DNA of 7,368 bases from JBFGWM01 sp041588495 (GTDB lineage Bacteria > Pseudomonadota > Gammaproteobacteria > Pseudomonadales > JBFGWM01). The notes below the pieces were generated by a model, which had not been told where the DNA came from, did not search any database, and saw nothing but the letters and a program-made list of their open reading frames with translations. The first letter of the stretch is position 1. Every line of letters starts with the position of its first letter. Position numbers and translations under genes: made by a program. The stretch is taken from positions 1 through 7,368 of the forward strand of contig JBFGWM010000142.1 in the NCBI GenBank assembly GCA_041588495.1. Reading direction: 5' to 3'. Positions 1 to 5,941 of this stretch are shown here, piece after piece.

Positions 1-83
1 AGGGGAATGTCGTAAGCCAATGCGGCATTTCCGCCCACGCAGATGCAACCAAGAATCAAGACGTTAGGGATACTCTTGCGCAT
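1..83 (-). CDS. N-terminal fragment of a secreted protein of unknown function
   Basis: Only the first 27 codons lie in the window; the gene runs off the left edge. Read from the ATG at 83 on the minus strand, they give a classic Sec signal peptide: a basic start (MRKS), a hydrophobic core (roughly residues 6-18, NVLILGCICVGG) and a likely signal peptidase I site after ALA (residues 21-23), with the mature protein starting YDIP. A GAGGGGG Shine-Dalgarno element at 90-96 lies 6 bases before the ATG, which supports this start. A GTG directly before the ATG is in frame but less likely. The gene follows the Nramp-like gene on the same strand, 177 bp downstream of its stop, so it could be cotranscribed or have its own promoter. 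No family can be named from the signal peptide alone. Confidence 0.7.
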   Translation of the reverse strand, partial: MRKSIPNVLILGCICVGGNAALAYDIP

Positions 84-260
84 CACGCACCCCCTCGGGC
101 CAGAGTACTACGGTGGATAGCTACATATTACACCGATGCCGAGTATCACGTGGATCGCATGGGAACGGCTCAGAAAGAGGGGAGTCGCCGCGCTTCCCGG
201 GCCTTCAAGCCAGGTCTCACCGGCGACCAATGCCCGCCCGCACCATGCTCCACCGGGCCA
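84..260 (-). promoter_or_regulatory. Intergenic spacer between two minus-strand genes, possible weak promoter
   Basis: These 177 bp separate the stop of the Nramp-like gene from the start of the secreted-protein gene. On the minus strand a TAATAT (complement of 125-130) could serve as a -10 element, but the hexamer 17 bases upstream (CCACGT) is a poor -35, so the promoter is a weak guess. No hairpin followed by a T-run was seen, so no intrinsic terminator is called. Plus-strand ORFs that start here are antisense shadows of the transporter gene. Confidence 0.25.
90..96 (-). promoter_or_regulatory. Shine-Dalgarno site of the secreted-protein gene
   Basis: On the minus strand this reads GAGGGGG, 6 bases before the ATG at 83. 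It is one of the best ribosome-binding sites in the window and settles the start of the truncated left-hand gene. Confidence 0.6.
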
Positions 261-1484
261 TCAGAACGACAACTTCTGCGCCAGCAGCACGATGAACAGC
301 AGCAAGGCACTGGCCAGCAACAAGTTACTCAACATCCGGTTCCGGTTCACCCCCATCCAGTGCACCCGGTTGTTCATGTAGAGCAACGTCGCGGCCAGGA
401 ATGGCATGAAAAACGCGCCGGCAACGGCATAGGTCACAGCCAGCCAGATGGGCCTCTCGTAATACAGCATTACGAGCGGCGGGCACGCAAGGAAAAACAG
501 GTACGCTCGATAAGCGGGACTGCTCTCCTGCGCAGCGGCCCGGGTGGTTTCCTGCGAGGTCTGTCCGGCGCTGCGCATCTGGGATACGAAATCCGCGAAC
601 AGGTAGGGAACTCCCTGCCAGACCCCCAGCATGGAACTGAAGACCGCGCCCCAGAAACCGACCAGGAAAATCAATGCGTAGTTTTCACCCAGTAATACCG
701 CCAGTTGATCCGCCAACGCCAGCAGGATCGCCGACCCCTTGACCGCTTCCGGACTGGAATGCGCGGCAAGAATCACGATGCAAATTCCGAACAGCGCGGT
801 GATGCCGTAGGCCAAACCCAGGTCGATACGCATGATGCGCAGTTGCCCGGGCCCGGCCCACTGCTTCTCGCGAATCCAGTAGCCATAACACAGCAGGGTC
901 ACGCTGCCTCCGACGCCGCCAATCACGCCGAAGATCAGTTTCAATGAACCTTCCGGAACCGACGGGAAAAACCCGCGACCGATTTGCGCCCAGTCCACCT
1001 CGAGACGGGCTGTCGCGACCAGCACCGTGATGAACATCAACCCGATGAACAATTTCATCAGTTGCTCCAGTGCCGTGTACCTGCCGCGCAGTACCAGCAC
1101 CACCGCGACAGCCGAGTGCACCAGTGCCCATTGTTTGACGGTCAATGCCGGAACCAGTGCGTTCGCTGCCAGGCCACACGCGCCCATCAGCGCCGCCGCG
1201 ACCAGGAACGACCAGAGCAACAGGTACGCGGCAAAGTAGTAGCGGACCCAGGCCGGCAGCCGGTGAATCCATCCCTCCAGGAGCGTTGTACCGGTGACGA
1301 GCTGCCACCGGGCCAGCCCCTCGTTAAGCGCCCCCTTCAGCAGGGCTCCGAGCAGTACCGCCCACAGGAGCGCGGTATGAAACTGCACTCCGGCAACGGT
1401 CGCGGCAATCAGGTCACCGGCGCCCAGCCCGGTCGCGGCAATGACAAAACCCGGGCCGACCGATTTCCAGAGAGGTGTGTTCAT
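261..1484 (-). CDS. Divergent Nramp-family (SLC11-like) divalent metal transporter
   Basis: A 407-aa polytopic inner-membrane protein of the LeuT-fold Nramp family, which couples uptake of divalent metals (commonly Mn2+ or Fe2+) to protons. The family is recognised from the N-terminal GPGFVIAATGLGAGDLIAA segment (about residues 12-30), which aligns with TM1 of Nramp proteins, and from about eleven hydrophobic segments along a family-typical length. Canonical Nramp has DPGN in TM1; here the aligned residues are GAGD (21-24). The TM6 region (about 186-204, IFGVIGGVGGSVTLLCYGYW) has no MPH motif, so the usual metal ligands are missing and the substrate cannot be assigned. The ATG at 1484 was chosen; an in-frame TTG at 1493 would add three residues, and neither has a clear ribosome-binding site. 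The gene is divergent from the pentapeptide gene across a 60-bp spacer. No Mn or Mg riboswitch fits in so short a leader. Confidence 0.85.
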   Translation of the reverse strand: MNTPLWKSVGPGFVIAATGLGAGDLIAATVAGVQFHTALLWAVLLGALLKGALNEGLARWQLVTGTTLLEGWIHRLPAWVRYYFAAYLLLWSFLVAAALMGACGLAANALVPALTVKQWALVHSAVAVVLVLRGRYTALEQLMKLFIGLMFITVLVATARLEVDWAQIGRGFFPSVPEGSLKLIFGVIGGVGGSVTLLCYGYWIREKQWAGPGQLRIMRIDLGLAYGITALFGICIVILAAHSSPEAVKGSAILLALADQLAVLLGENYALIFLVGFWGAVFSSMLGVWQGVPYLFADFVSQMRSAGQTSQETTRAAAQESSPAYRAYLFFLACPPLVMLYYERPIWLAVTYAVAGAFFMPFLAATLLYMNNRVHWMGVNRNRMLSNLLLASALLLFIVLLAQKLSF

Positions 1485-1486
1485 GT

Positions 1487-1515
1487 CTGACAAGGGATAA
1501 TTAGCACATAATAAT
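1487..1515 (+). promoter_or_regulatory. Sigma70-like promoter for the pentapeptide-repeat gene
   Basis: A CTGACA -35 element (1487-1492, five of six matches to TTGACA) is followed by a 17-bp spacer and an AATAAT -10 element (1510-1515, five of six matches to TATAAT). Transcription would begin near 1522, leaving a leader of only about 10 bases before the ATG at 1532 or about 23 before the TTG at 1545. The -35 element abuts the N-terminal codons of the divergent transporter gene, so the two genes share a compact control region. No equally good minus-strand promoter was found; TATTAT on that strand has a poor -35. Confidence 0.5.
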
Positions 1516-1518
1516 TAG
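1497..1518. repeat. 8-bp direct repeat in the divergent promoter region
   Basis: ATAATTAG occurs at 1497-1504 and again at 1511-1518, 14 bp apart start to start; each copy contains the palindrome TAATTA. The copies lie in the spacer and over the -10 element of the predicted pentapeptide-gene promoter, a typical place for an operator that could also act on the divergent transporter gene. It does not match a full Fur or MntR box. The regulatory role is inference; AT-rich promoter DNA can produce such repeats by chance. Confidence 0.35.
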
Positions 1519-1531
1519 AGTTCTTCACAAC

Positions 1532-1555
1532 ATGGACGCCGCCCTTGGATCCTGA
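1532..1555 (+). other. Seven-codon ATG mini-ORF overlapping the pentapeptide-gene start
   Basis: ATG at 1532 encodes MDAALGS and stops at TGA 1553-1555, overlapping the TTG start at 1545 in another frame. Removing one C from the CCC at 1542-1544 would join this ATG to the main frame and give MDAALDPDEL..., a natural-looking N-terminus. It may be the true start disrupted by an indel or read error, or a short upstream ORF controlling translation. No strong Shine-Dalgarno precedes it. Confidence 0.3.
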
Positions 1556-2465
1556 TGAATTGCGGACATTGCTGGATCTCCACCAGGAATGGCTGGAATC
1601 CTTCGGCCACGCGGGCGCCCGGTTCGACCTGTCGGGTCAGATTCTGGAGGAAATCAGTTTCAAGCGCATCAACCAGGAGCGATTTCACGTCTACGCCTGC
1701 CAGTTCGAGGCACTGATGGCCCTCCTTGCAAAATCGGGCTGGAACCCTGGACTGTATCGGCAGGAACAGAATCACCTGATGAAAAACATGGGTCGGGCGA
1801 ATCTCGCTCGTGCCAACTTCGAGGCAACCCGGATCGGCAAGGCAGACCTACGGAATTGTAATTTTGTCGAGGCCAGATTCGCAGGGGCAGACATGTCGGG
1901 CGCAAACTTCAAAGGCTCAGATTTCAGCCATGCCGATCTGACCGCCTGTAACCTGGAAGGCGCAAATCTCGACCACTGCAGAAACCTGACTTGCGAACAA
2001 TTGTTATCCGCCCGCATCAACCAGGAAACGATTGTGGACGATACGCTCCGGATCAACTGGGTCTCGGAGCGCGTGTTTGAGTGCGAGAATCTGCTTTTTC
2101 CAGGCTCCGATCTCTCTCACAGAAACTTTCGGCACCGCGGTTTTCCATTCGTCGACCTGTCCAACGCCAAAATGACTGACTGCGACCTGATGGAAGCCAG
2201 CTTCCTCGAAGCAAACCTGGAAGGGGTCGATTTTCGTGGATCCCGCTTTCATAAGACCAACTTCATGCGCGCAAACCTCGCCGGCGCCAATTTCAGTGGC
2301 ACACAACTGTGGAACTGTCACTTCGTGGGTGCGAACCTCGAAGGTGCGGACTTTCGGGGCGCCGAACTGCGAATTGCGAAAGAGGGACTCTCGGTAGAGC
2401 AGTTACGCTCTGCCATCATCGATGACAAGACGCTCCTGATGGATCACATCAAGTCCTTGCTATAG
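1545..2465 (+). CDS. Pentapeptide-repeat protein with two repeat blocks
   Basis: Read from the TTG at 1545, this is a 306-aa soluble protein with no signal peptide. Residues 5-32 (LRTLLDLHQEWLES...GARFDLSG) match the N-terminal segment often seen before pentapeptide repeats. Two blocks of A(D/N)LxX-type repeats follow, at about 84-145 (RANLARANF, GADMSGANF, HADLTACNL) and about 184-276 (EANLEGVDF, RANLAGANF, GANLEGADF), which should fold as right-handed quadrilateral beta-helices. Each block ends in a related linker, NLTCEQLLSARINQETIVDD (about 147-166) and GLSVEQLRSAIIDDKTLLMD (about 281-300), suggesting an internal duplication. Eight cysteines fit a cytosolic location. Such proteins act by binding other proteins, and some mimic DNA to protect gyrase, but no specific partner can be named. 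The start is uncertain: there is no in-frame ATG before about residue 58, the TTG has only a weak GGA upstream, and an ATG mini-ORF overlaps it. GC is lower than in the downstream operon. Confidence 0.85.
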   Translation: MDPDELRTLLDLHQEWLESFGHAGARFDLSGQILEEISFKRINQERFHVYACQFEALMALLAKSGWNPGLYRQEQNHLMKNMGRANLARANFEATRIGKADLRNCNFVEARFAGADMSGANFKGSDFSHADLTACNLEGANLDHCRNLTCEQLLSARINQETIVDDTLRINWVSERVFECENLLFPGSDLSHRNFRHRGFPFVDLSNAKMTDCDLMEASFLEANLEGVDFRGSRFHKTNFMRANLAGANFSGTQLWNCHFVGANLEGADFRGAELRIAKEGLSVEQLRSAIIDDKTLLMDHIKSLL

Positions 2466-2491
2466 GTAGAGCGGAACGAAACTAGATGACA

Positions 2492-2743
2492 TCACGAAAA
2501 CGATATTGTCTGCGCCTGTACGTTTGATTCGCAAATGGAATCCATCCTCGACGCGTGAGACCTCCCAATCGCCCTTTTCCCGGTAAGTTCACAGGGGAAC
2601 TCCTGAACGGCAGGAGGCAGAGATTCCAAGACCTCGTCGTAAAGCCGGCATGCTTGATCATTCAGTTCAATCAGGATTGCCTGGTTGGTTTCCTTGAACA
2701 GCAAGTAGCCATCTTCGAATTTCTTTTGCTGCAAAATTTTCAT
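2492..2743 (-). CDS. Possible small hypothetical protein, 83 aa
   Basis: Reading from the ATG at 2743 on the minus strand gives a protein starting MKILQQKKFEDGYLLFKE. The first 45 or so residues are charged, balanced and helix-friendly, more protein-like than the reverse-strand reading. The tail after about residue 55 looks less structured. A GGGG (complement of about 2751-2754) seven bases upstream could be a weak ribosome-binding site. A longer reading of the same frame from 2872 is unlikely because its extra N-terminus is of poor composition. No family is recognised and no promoter is clear. It is convergent with the pentapeptide gene and divergent from the dikinase-like operon. It could equally be a gene remnant or a chance ORF. 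Confidence 0.35.
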   Translation of the reverse strand: MKILQQKKFEDGYLLFKETNQAILIELNDQACRLYDEVLESLPPAVQEFPCELTGKRAIGRSHASRMDSICESNVQAQTISFS

Positions 2744-2767
2744 CCGCACACCCCGGCGCCCGCACCA

Positions 2768-2785
2768 CCCCGGTTGAATTCGGGG
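2768..2785. repeat. Short dyad (5-bp stem, 8-base loop)
   Basis: CCCCG at 2768-2772 pairs with CGGGG at 2781-2785, with a possible G-T wobble pair inside. It is not followed by a T-run on either strand, so a terminator is unlikely. It lies about 170 bp upstream of the dikinase-like gene and just upstream of the small minus-strand ORF. A stem this short may be chance. Confidence 0.2.
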
Positions 2786-2804
2786 AAAGTCGATTGCTGG
2801 CGCA

Positions 2805-2831
2805 CATTTGCGGCCGCTCGGGAAGCAAATG
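2805..2831. repeat. Perfect 7-bp inverted repeat upstream of the operon
   Basis: CATTTGC at 2805-2811 is the exact reverse complement of GCAAATG at 2825-2831, with 13 bases between (centre to centre 20 bp, about two helical turns). It sits about 125 bp before the dikinase-like ORF start. That geometry fits a dimeric repressor or activator site, or a leader hairpin. No regulator family can be named from the half-site. Confidence 0.3.
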
Positions 2832-2944
2832 GCACTCACCCTCGACATGGAAAATCTCCACCAGGTTCTCAATACTCATAGGGGAGAGAAAAGGTCGACA
2901 GGATCAACGCGGAACCCGGTGAAGAACATTCGTTGCTGCAACCC

Positions 2945-2949
2945 AAGGT
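2945..2949 (+). promoter_or_regulatory. Shine-Dalgarno site deciding the dikinase-like start
   Basis: AAGGT lies 7 bases before the ATG at 2957. It favours that ATG over the in-frame TTG at 2933, which would add eight residues in front of the MTRRHAL export signal. Confidence 0.55.
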
Positions 2950-2956
2950 CACCTGC

Positions 2957-5941
2957 ATGACCCGGCGCCACGCGCTGGGTGCCTGCCTGTTGAGCAGTTG
3001 CGTTTCCGTGGCTGCCGCCATGCCGGGCGCGGAGGCTCCCACACCACCTGCAATGGCGACCCACCCCGACACGGCCACGCTGCGGGAATGGGTCGGTGAC
3101 ATGAAGCACCAACCACGCGGGCCCTTCCAGCACATCCGCTGGTTCTGCAAGGACGGTTCGGTGCTGGAGCCCAAACCCTACGCCTGCGAGAACCATGGCG
3201 GTGGTGTCCAGCACGGCGAATGGTCGGAGCAGACTCGCCGGATCCGCGCCGCCGGGTATCCCATTGCCAATGTGCTGGCCGACCTCACCCCTGAACAGGT
3301 GATCGGTCCGGATGCGGAGTCCGGGTTCCTGTCCCTGCTATTGCTGGAAAAGTTCCTGATCGCTTTCGACAACGGCTGGATCTTCCGCCAGGCCCGCGCC
3401 TATCGTGGCGCACTGCAGGAGTACAACGAGCAGGACAGCGCGACCGCCATCCTGACGGCCATGTTGGAAGACCCGGGGACCCGCACACAGTTCCTGCTGC
3501 TGCGGGAGGCGACGCGCCTGCTGCCCCACGGGGTCCCCGCCGGCGTGCTGACGGGCATCCGCGGACTGTCCACAACCCTCGCTGACCAGGACCCGGGGTT
3601 CTCGACATTGCGTGACAAGATCCACGTTTCGCCGGACGCCGAGGATGCCCTTCGAGTGCGTGAGTACCTGGCCAGCGCATCGATTGCAGTTGAAATGCGC
3701 CCCTTGTACGAAACCCTGGCGCAACGGATCGATAATGCCTACACGCACGGCTCGCTGACGGAAGCACTCTCGGCGTTGTCCCTGCGCATACGTACGCCGA
3801 AATTGCTGATCAGCCTGCGTGAGTTGTCTGAAGAACTGCAAAGGCGGCCCGCAGCGGCCGACCAGTTTCGGCTCGCCGGCAATGCATTGGTACTGATTCG
3901 TGAAAACCTGCACGAGATGGGCCGTCCGGCGATTCGCCTGCGGGCCCTGAACGCCAGCCTGGTCGCCGGCGTGCATGCATTTACCGCCAGCCGGGAACTG
4001 CTGGAGGACCTTTCCCGCGCAACCCGGGCCGAGCGCCTGGTCTGGCTGCAGGATGCAGCGCGGGCGCTGTATGGGTTGGGACTGCTCACCCGCTATGAGC
4101 ACCAGCAGTTCAACCACGCGTTGGAATCCCTGCGGGACGGGCATGTGCCGCTCACGACCTACCGGAACGAGTTGTCCTACCTGGAATCGGCCCCGGACTG
4201 GGCCGCGCGGCGGCTGAAATATCACTTCGGTGACGCCATCGAACGGCTCAGCGAGATCGAACCGCTCGCAGCGCAGTACCTGCCGGACAAGCTGCGCTCC
4301 ACGCCTCTTTTGTTCTATTCCAATGTACTGGAATCCCTGTTGGAGGATGCCGCGCAACTGGCCGGCATCCGGCACCGCCTGTTCGGCACGGCGGTCAGTA
4401 GCGGGTTGCGCCCGCTGAATCCGGGACTGGCACGCGGCGTGCTCGTACACCCCGGGGCCGGGGACGCCGCAGGCCAGGATCCCGCCGATGCCATCTGGCT
4501 GGTCCCGGAGACCCGACCCGATCTGCCCCGCGTCGCGGGCATCCTGACCGCGGGCGAGGGGAATGCGCTCTCCCACGTGCAGTTGCTGGCGCGCAATCTC
4601 GGCATCCCCAACGTGGTGGTTAGTTCCGCGTTACTAGACACCCTGCTCGAGTTCCGTGGCCGGCGCGTGGTGGTGGCCGTGAGTCCGGGCGGCCAGGTGC
4701 GGATCGAACTGGACGGACCCGCATGGCAGGAGGCTTTCAGCCTGCCCGATGCCCCGTCCGAACCGGTACCACTGTCCGTCAACGTGGAGAAACTCGATCT
4801 CGCGGACCGGCAACTGCTTGCCACGTCAGAACTGGGCAGCCACGACTCCGGGCGGCGGGTCGGGCCCAAGGCCGCGCAGGTGGGGGAACTCTCACGACGC
4901 TTTCCGGGCCTGGTCTCGCCGGGTCTGGCCATACCTTTCGCGGTGTATCGCGATCTGCTCAACCGGCCCCGCTGGCCCGACAGCTCGCAGAGCATGTTCG
5001 ACTGGATGCGGGAGCACTACGCCGGGATGGATTCGCTGGATCCGGCGCAACGGAACTGGGTTCGCTCGGCATTCCTGGTCGAGGTGCGGGCATGGATCCT
5101 CGAACAGGAGTTCGACCCCCAGTTCATCAGCGACCTCGGCGAGGCGCTCCAGCGAACGTTCGGGGAAGCCGGCAGTTACGGCGTGTTCGTGCGCAGCGAC
5201 ACCAACGTCGAGGACCTGCCGGGATTTACCGGCGCCGGCCTGAACCGCACGGTACCCAACGTGGTCGGTACCGGGAACATCCTCTCGGCCATTCGCGAGG
5301 TGTGGGCATCGCCATTCAGCGAACGGGCATTCACCTGGCGACAGGGTGTACTCGACCAACCCGAGCACGTGTACGCGTCGGTGTTGCTGCACCAAAGCGT
5401 TCCCGCCGAGAAGTCCGGCGTCATGGTCACGACAGACCTCGACTCCGGCGACCCGGGGGTGCTGACCATCGTCACCAACCTCGGCGTCGGTGGTGGCGTG
5501 GAGGGCCAGGCAGGCGAGACCCTGCGCGTTTCGCTGCTGGACGGCAGCGTCAGGTTGCTGTCCTCTGCGACCGCCCGCAGGATGCGTCGCCTGCTGGCGG
5601 CAGGGGGCTCCGAAGTGGTCCCGGCGCCGGCCCCGGAACAATTGCTGCAGCGTGACGAGATCTCCCAGCTGGTGGCGCTGGCACACGCCCTCCCCGGCCG
5701 CTTTCCGCCACTGCTCGACGCCACCGGACAGCCTGCGCCCGCCGATATCGAGTTCGGGTTTTACAACGGACAACTGCAGTTGTTCCAGATCCGACCGTTC
5801 GTGCGCAATGCCGCGGCCCTGCGCAACCGTGTGCTGGCCGACATGGACCGCGCCGGCGAAGCACAGCGAATTTTGCAATCCGTGGACATGCACGCGATCC
5901 CCCCGGTCCCCGGCACCCCGGAGGCATCGGCATCCCCATGA
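2957..5941 (+). CDS. Exported PPDK/GWD-like dikinase-domain protein (phosphohistidine and ATP-binding domains)
   Basis: A 994-aa protein with an export signal (MTRRHALGACLLSSC): twin arginine at 3-4, a possible lipobox LSSC (cysteine 15) and an alternative signal peptidase I site after AAA (19-21). Residues 60-88 hold a cysteine/histidine/glycine-rich motif (C64, C77, H80, GGG, H86). Residues 100-480 look mostly helical and are unrecognised. Residues 488-585 form a phosphohistidine swivel domain (ALSHVQLLARNLGIPNV, His540 the expected phospho-acceptor). Residues 632-950 form a PPDK-type ATP-binding domain: GPKAAQVGEL (Lys638), VRSDTNVEDLPGFTGAGL (746 on), DIEFGF (Glu932) and QIRP (944-947). 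There is no PEP/pyruvate TIM barrel, and the swivel precedes the ATP domain, as in plant glucan or phosphoglucan water dikinases, whereas PEP synthase has the reverse order. It therefore probably transfers an ATP phosphate via His540 to an unknown acceptor. No starch-binding module is recognised. Mature cysteines are only C64 and C77, fitting a periplasmic disulfide. The stop overlaps the next start (ATGA). Confidence 0.85.
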   Translation: MTRRHALGACLLSSCVSVAAAMPGAEAPTPPAMATHPDTATLREWVGDMKHQPRGPFQHIRWFCKDGSVLEPKPYACENHGGGVQHGEWSEQTRRIRAAGYPIANVLADLTPEQVIGPDAESGFLSLLLLEKFLIAFDNGWIFRQARAYRGALQEYNEQDSATAILTAMLEDPGTRTQFLLLREATRLLPHGVPAGVLTGIRGLSTTLADQDPGFSTLRDKIHVSPDAEDALRVREYLASASIAVEMRPLYETLAQRIDNAYTHGSLTEALSALSLRIRTPKLLISLRELSEELQRRPAAADQFRLAGNALVLIRENLHEMGRPAIRLRALNASLVAGVHAFTASRELLEDLSRATRAERLVWLQDAARALYGLGLLTRYEHQQFNHALESLRDGHVPLTTYRNELSYLESAPDWAARRLKYHFGDAIERLSEIEPLAAQYLPDKLRSTPLLFYSNVLESLLEDAAQLAGIRHRLFGTAVSSGLRPLNPGLARGVLVHPGAGDAAGQDPADAIWLVPETRPDLPRVAGILTAGEGNALSHVQLLARNLGIPNVVVSSALLDTLLEFRGRRVVVAVSPGGQVRIELDGPAWQEAFSLPDAPSEPVPLSVNVEKLDLADRQLLATSELGSHDSGRRVGPKAAQVGELSRRFPGLVSPGLAIPFAVYRDLLNRPRWPDSSQSMFDWMREHYAGMDSLDPAQRNWVRSAFLVEVRAWILEQEFDPQFISDLGEALQRTFGEAGSYGVFVRSDTNVEDLPGFTGAGLNRTVPNVVGTGNILSAIREVWASPFSERAFTWRQGVLDQPEHVYASVLLHQSVPAEKSGVMVTTDLDSGDPGVLTIVTNLGVGGGVEGQAGETLRVSLLDGSVRLLSSATARRMRRLLAAGGSEVVPAPAPEQLLQRDEISQLVALAHALPGRFPPLLDATGQPAPADIEFGFYNGQLQLFQIRPFVRNAAALRNRVLADMDRAGEAQRILQSVDMHAIPPVPGTPEASASP

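Larger units (their letters stand above)
2466..2956. other. 491-bp region without a confident gene
   Basis: Between the pentapeptide gene and the downstream operon no plus-strand ORF looks real. The region holds a possible minus-strand small ORF (2492-2743), two small dyads (2768-2785 and 2805-2831) and presumably the promoter and leader of the operon, although no convincing -35/-10 pair was found. A purine-rich stretch at 2881-2893 (GGGGAGAGAAAAGG) is about 65 bases from the operon start, too far to be its ribosome-binding site. No terminator hairpin with a T-run was seen at either end. Confidence 0.5.

Noticed and set aside
190..215. Inverted repeat GCTT...AAGC around CCCGGG as a terminator of the transporter gene
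   Set aside because: The stem is too short and there is no following T-run on the minus strand.
150..695. 181-aa plus-strand ORF opposite the transporter
   Set aside because: Antisense to a membrane protein, giving a Gln/Arg/His-rich translation with no structure-like pattern.
1497..1518. Fur or MntR box between the two divergent genes
   Set aside because: The repeats are direct rather than the required palindrome, and matches to the known boxes are poor.
2727..2745. AAATTTT slippery-heptamer frameshift joining the minus-strand frames at 2879 and 2743
   Set aside because: The heptamer is in the right phase for a -1 shift, but the 2743 frame lies at +1 relative to the 2879 frame, so the slip would not join them.
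2555..2881. 108-aa plus-strand ORF in the 491-bp gap
   Set aside because: No ribosome-binding site and no family; the minus-strand reading of the same bases is more protein-like.
2933..2956. TTG at 2933 as start of the dikinase-like protein
   Set aside because: It would put eight residues before the MTRRHAL signal and lacks a good Shine-Dalgarno; the ATG at 2957 has AAGGT seven bases upstream.
3338..4576. 412-aa minus-strand ORF opposite the dikinase-like gene
   Set aside because: It is antisense to a gene with clear domain motifs; high GC leaves long open antisense frames, and the translation is rich in Gln, Arg and Gly with no recognisable motif.
4723..5655. 310-aa plus-strand ORF inside the dikinase-like gene in another frame
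   Set aside because: Arg/Gly-rich composition typical of an off-frame reading of GC-rich coding DNA; the main frame holds the motifs.
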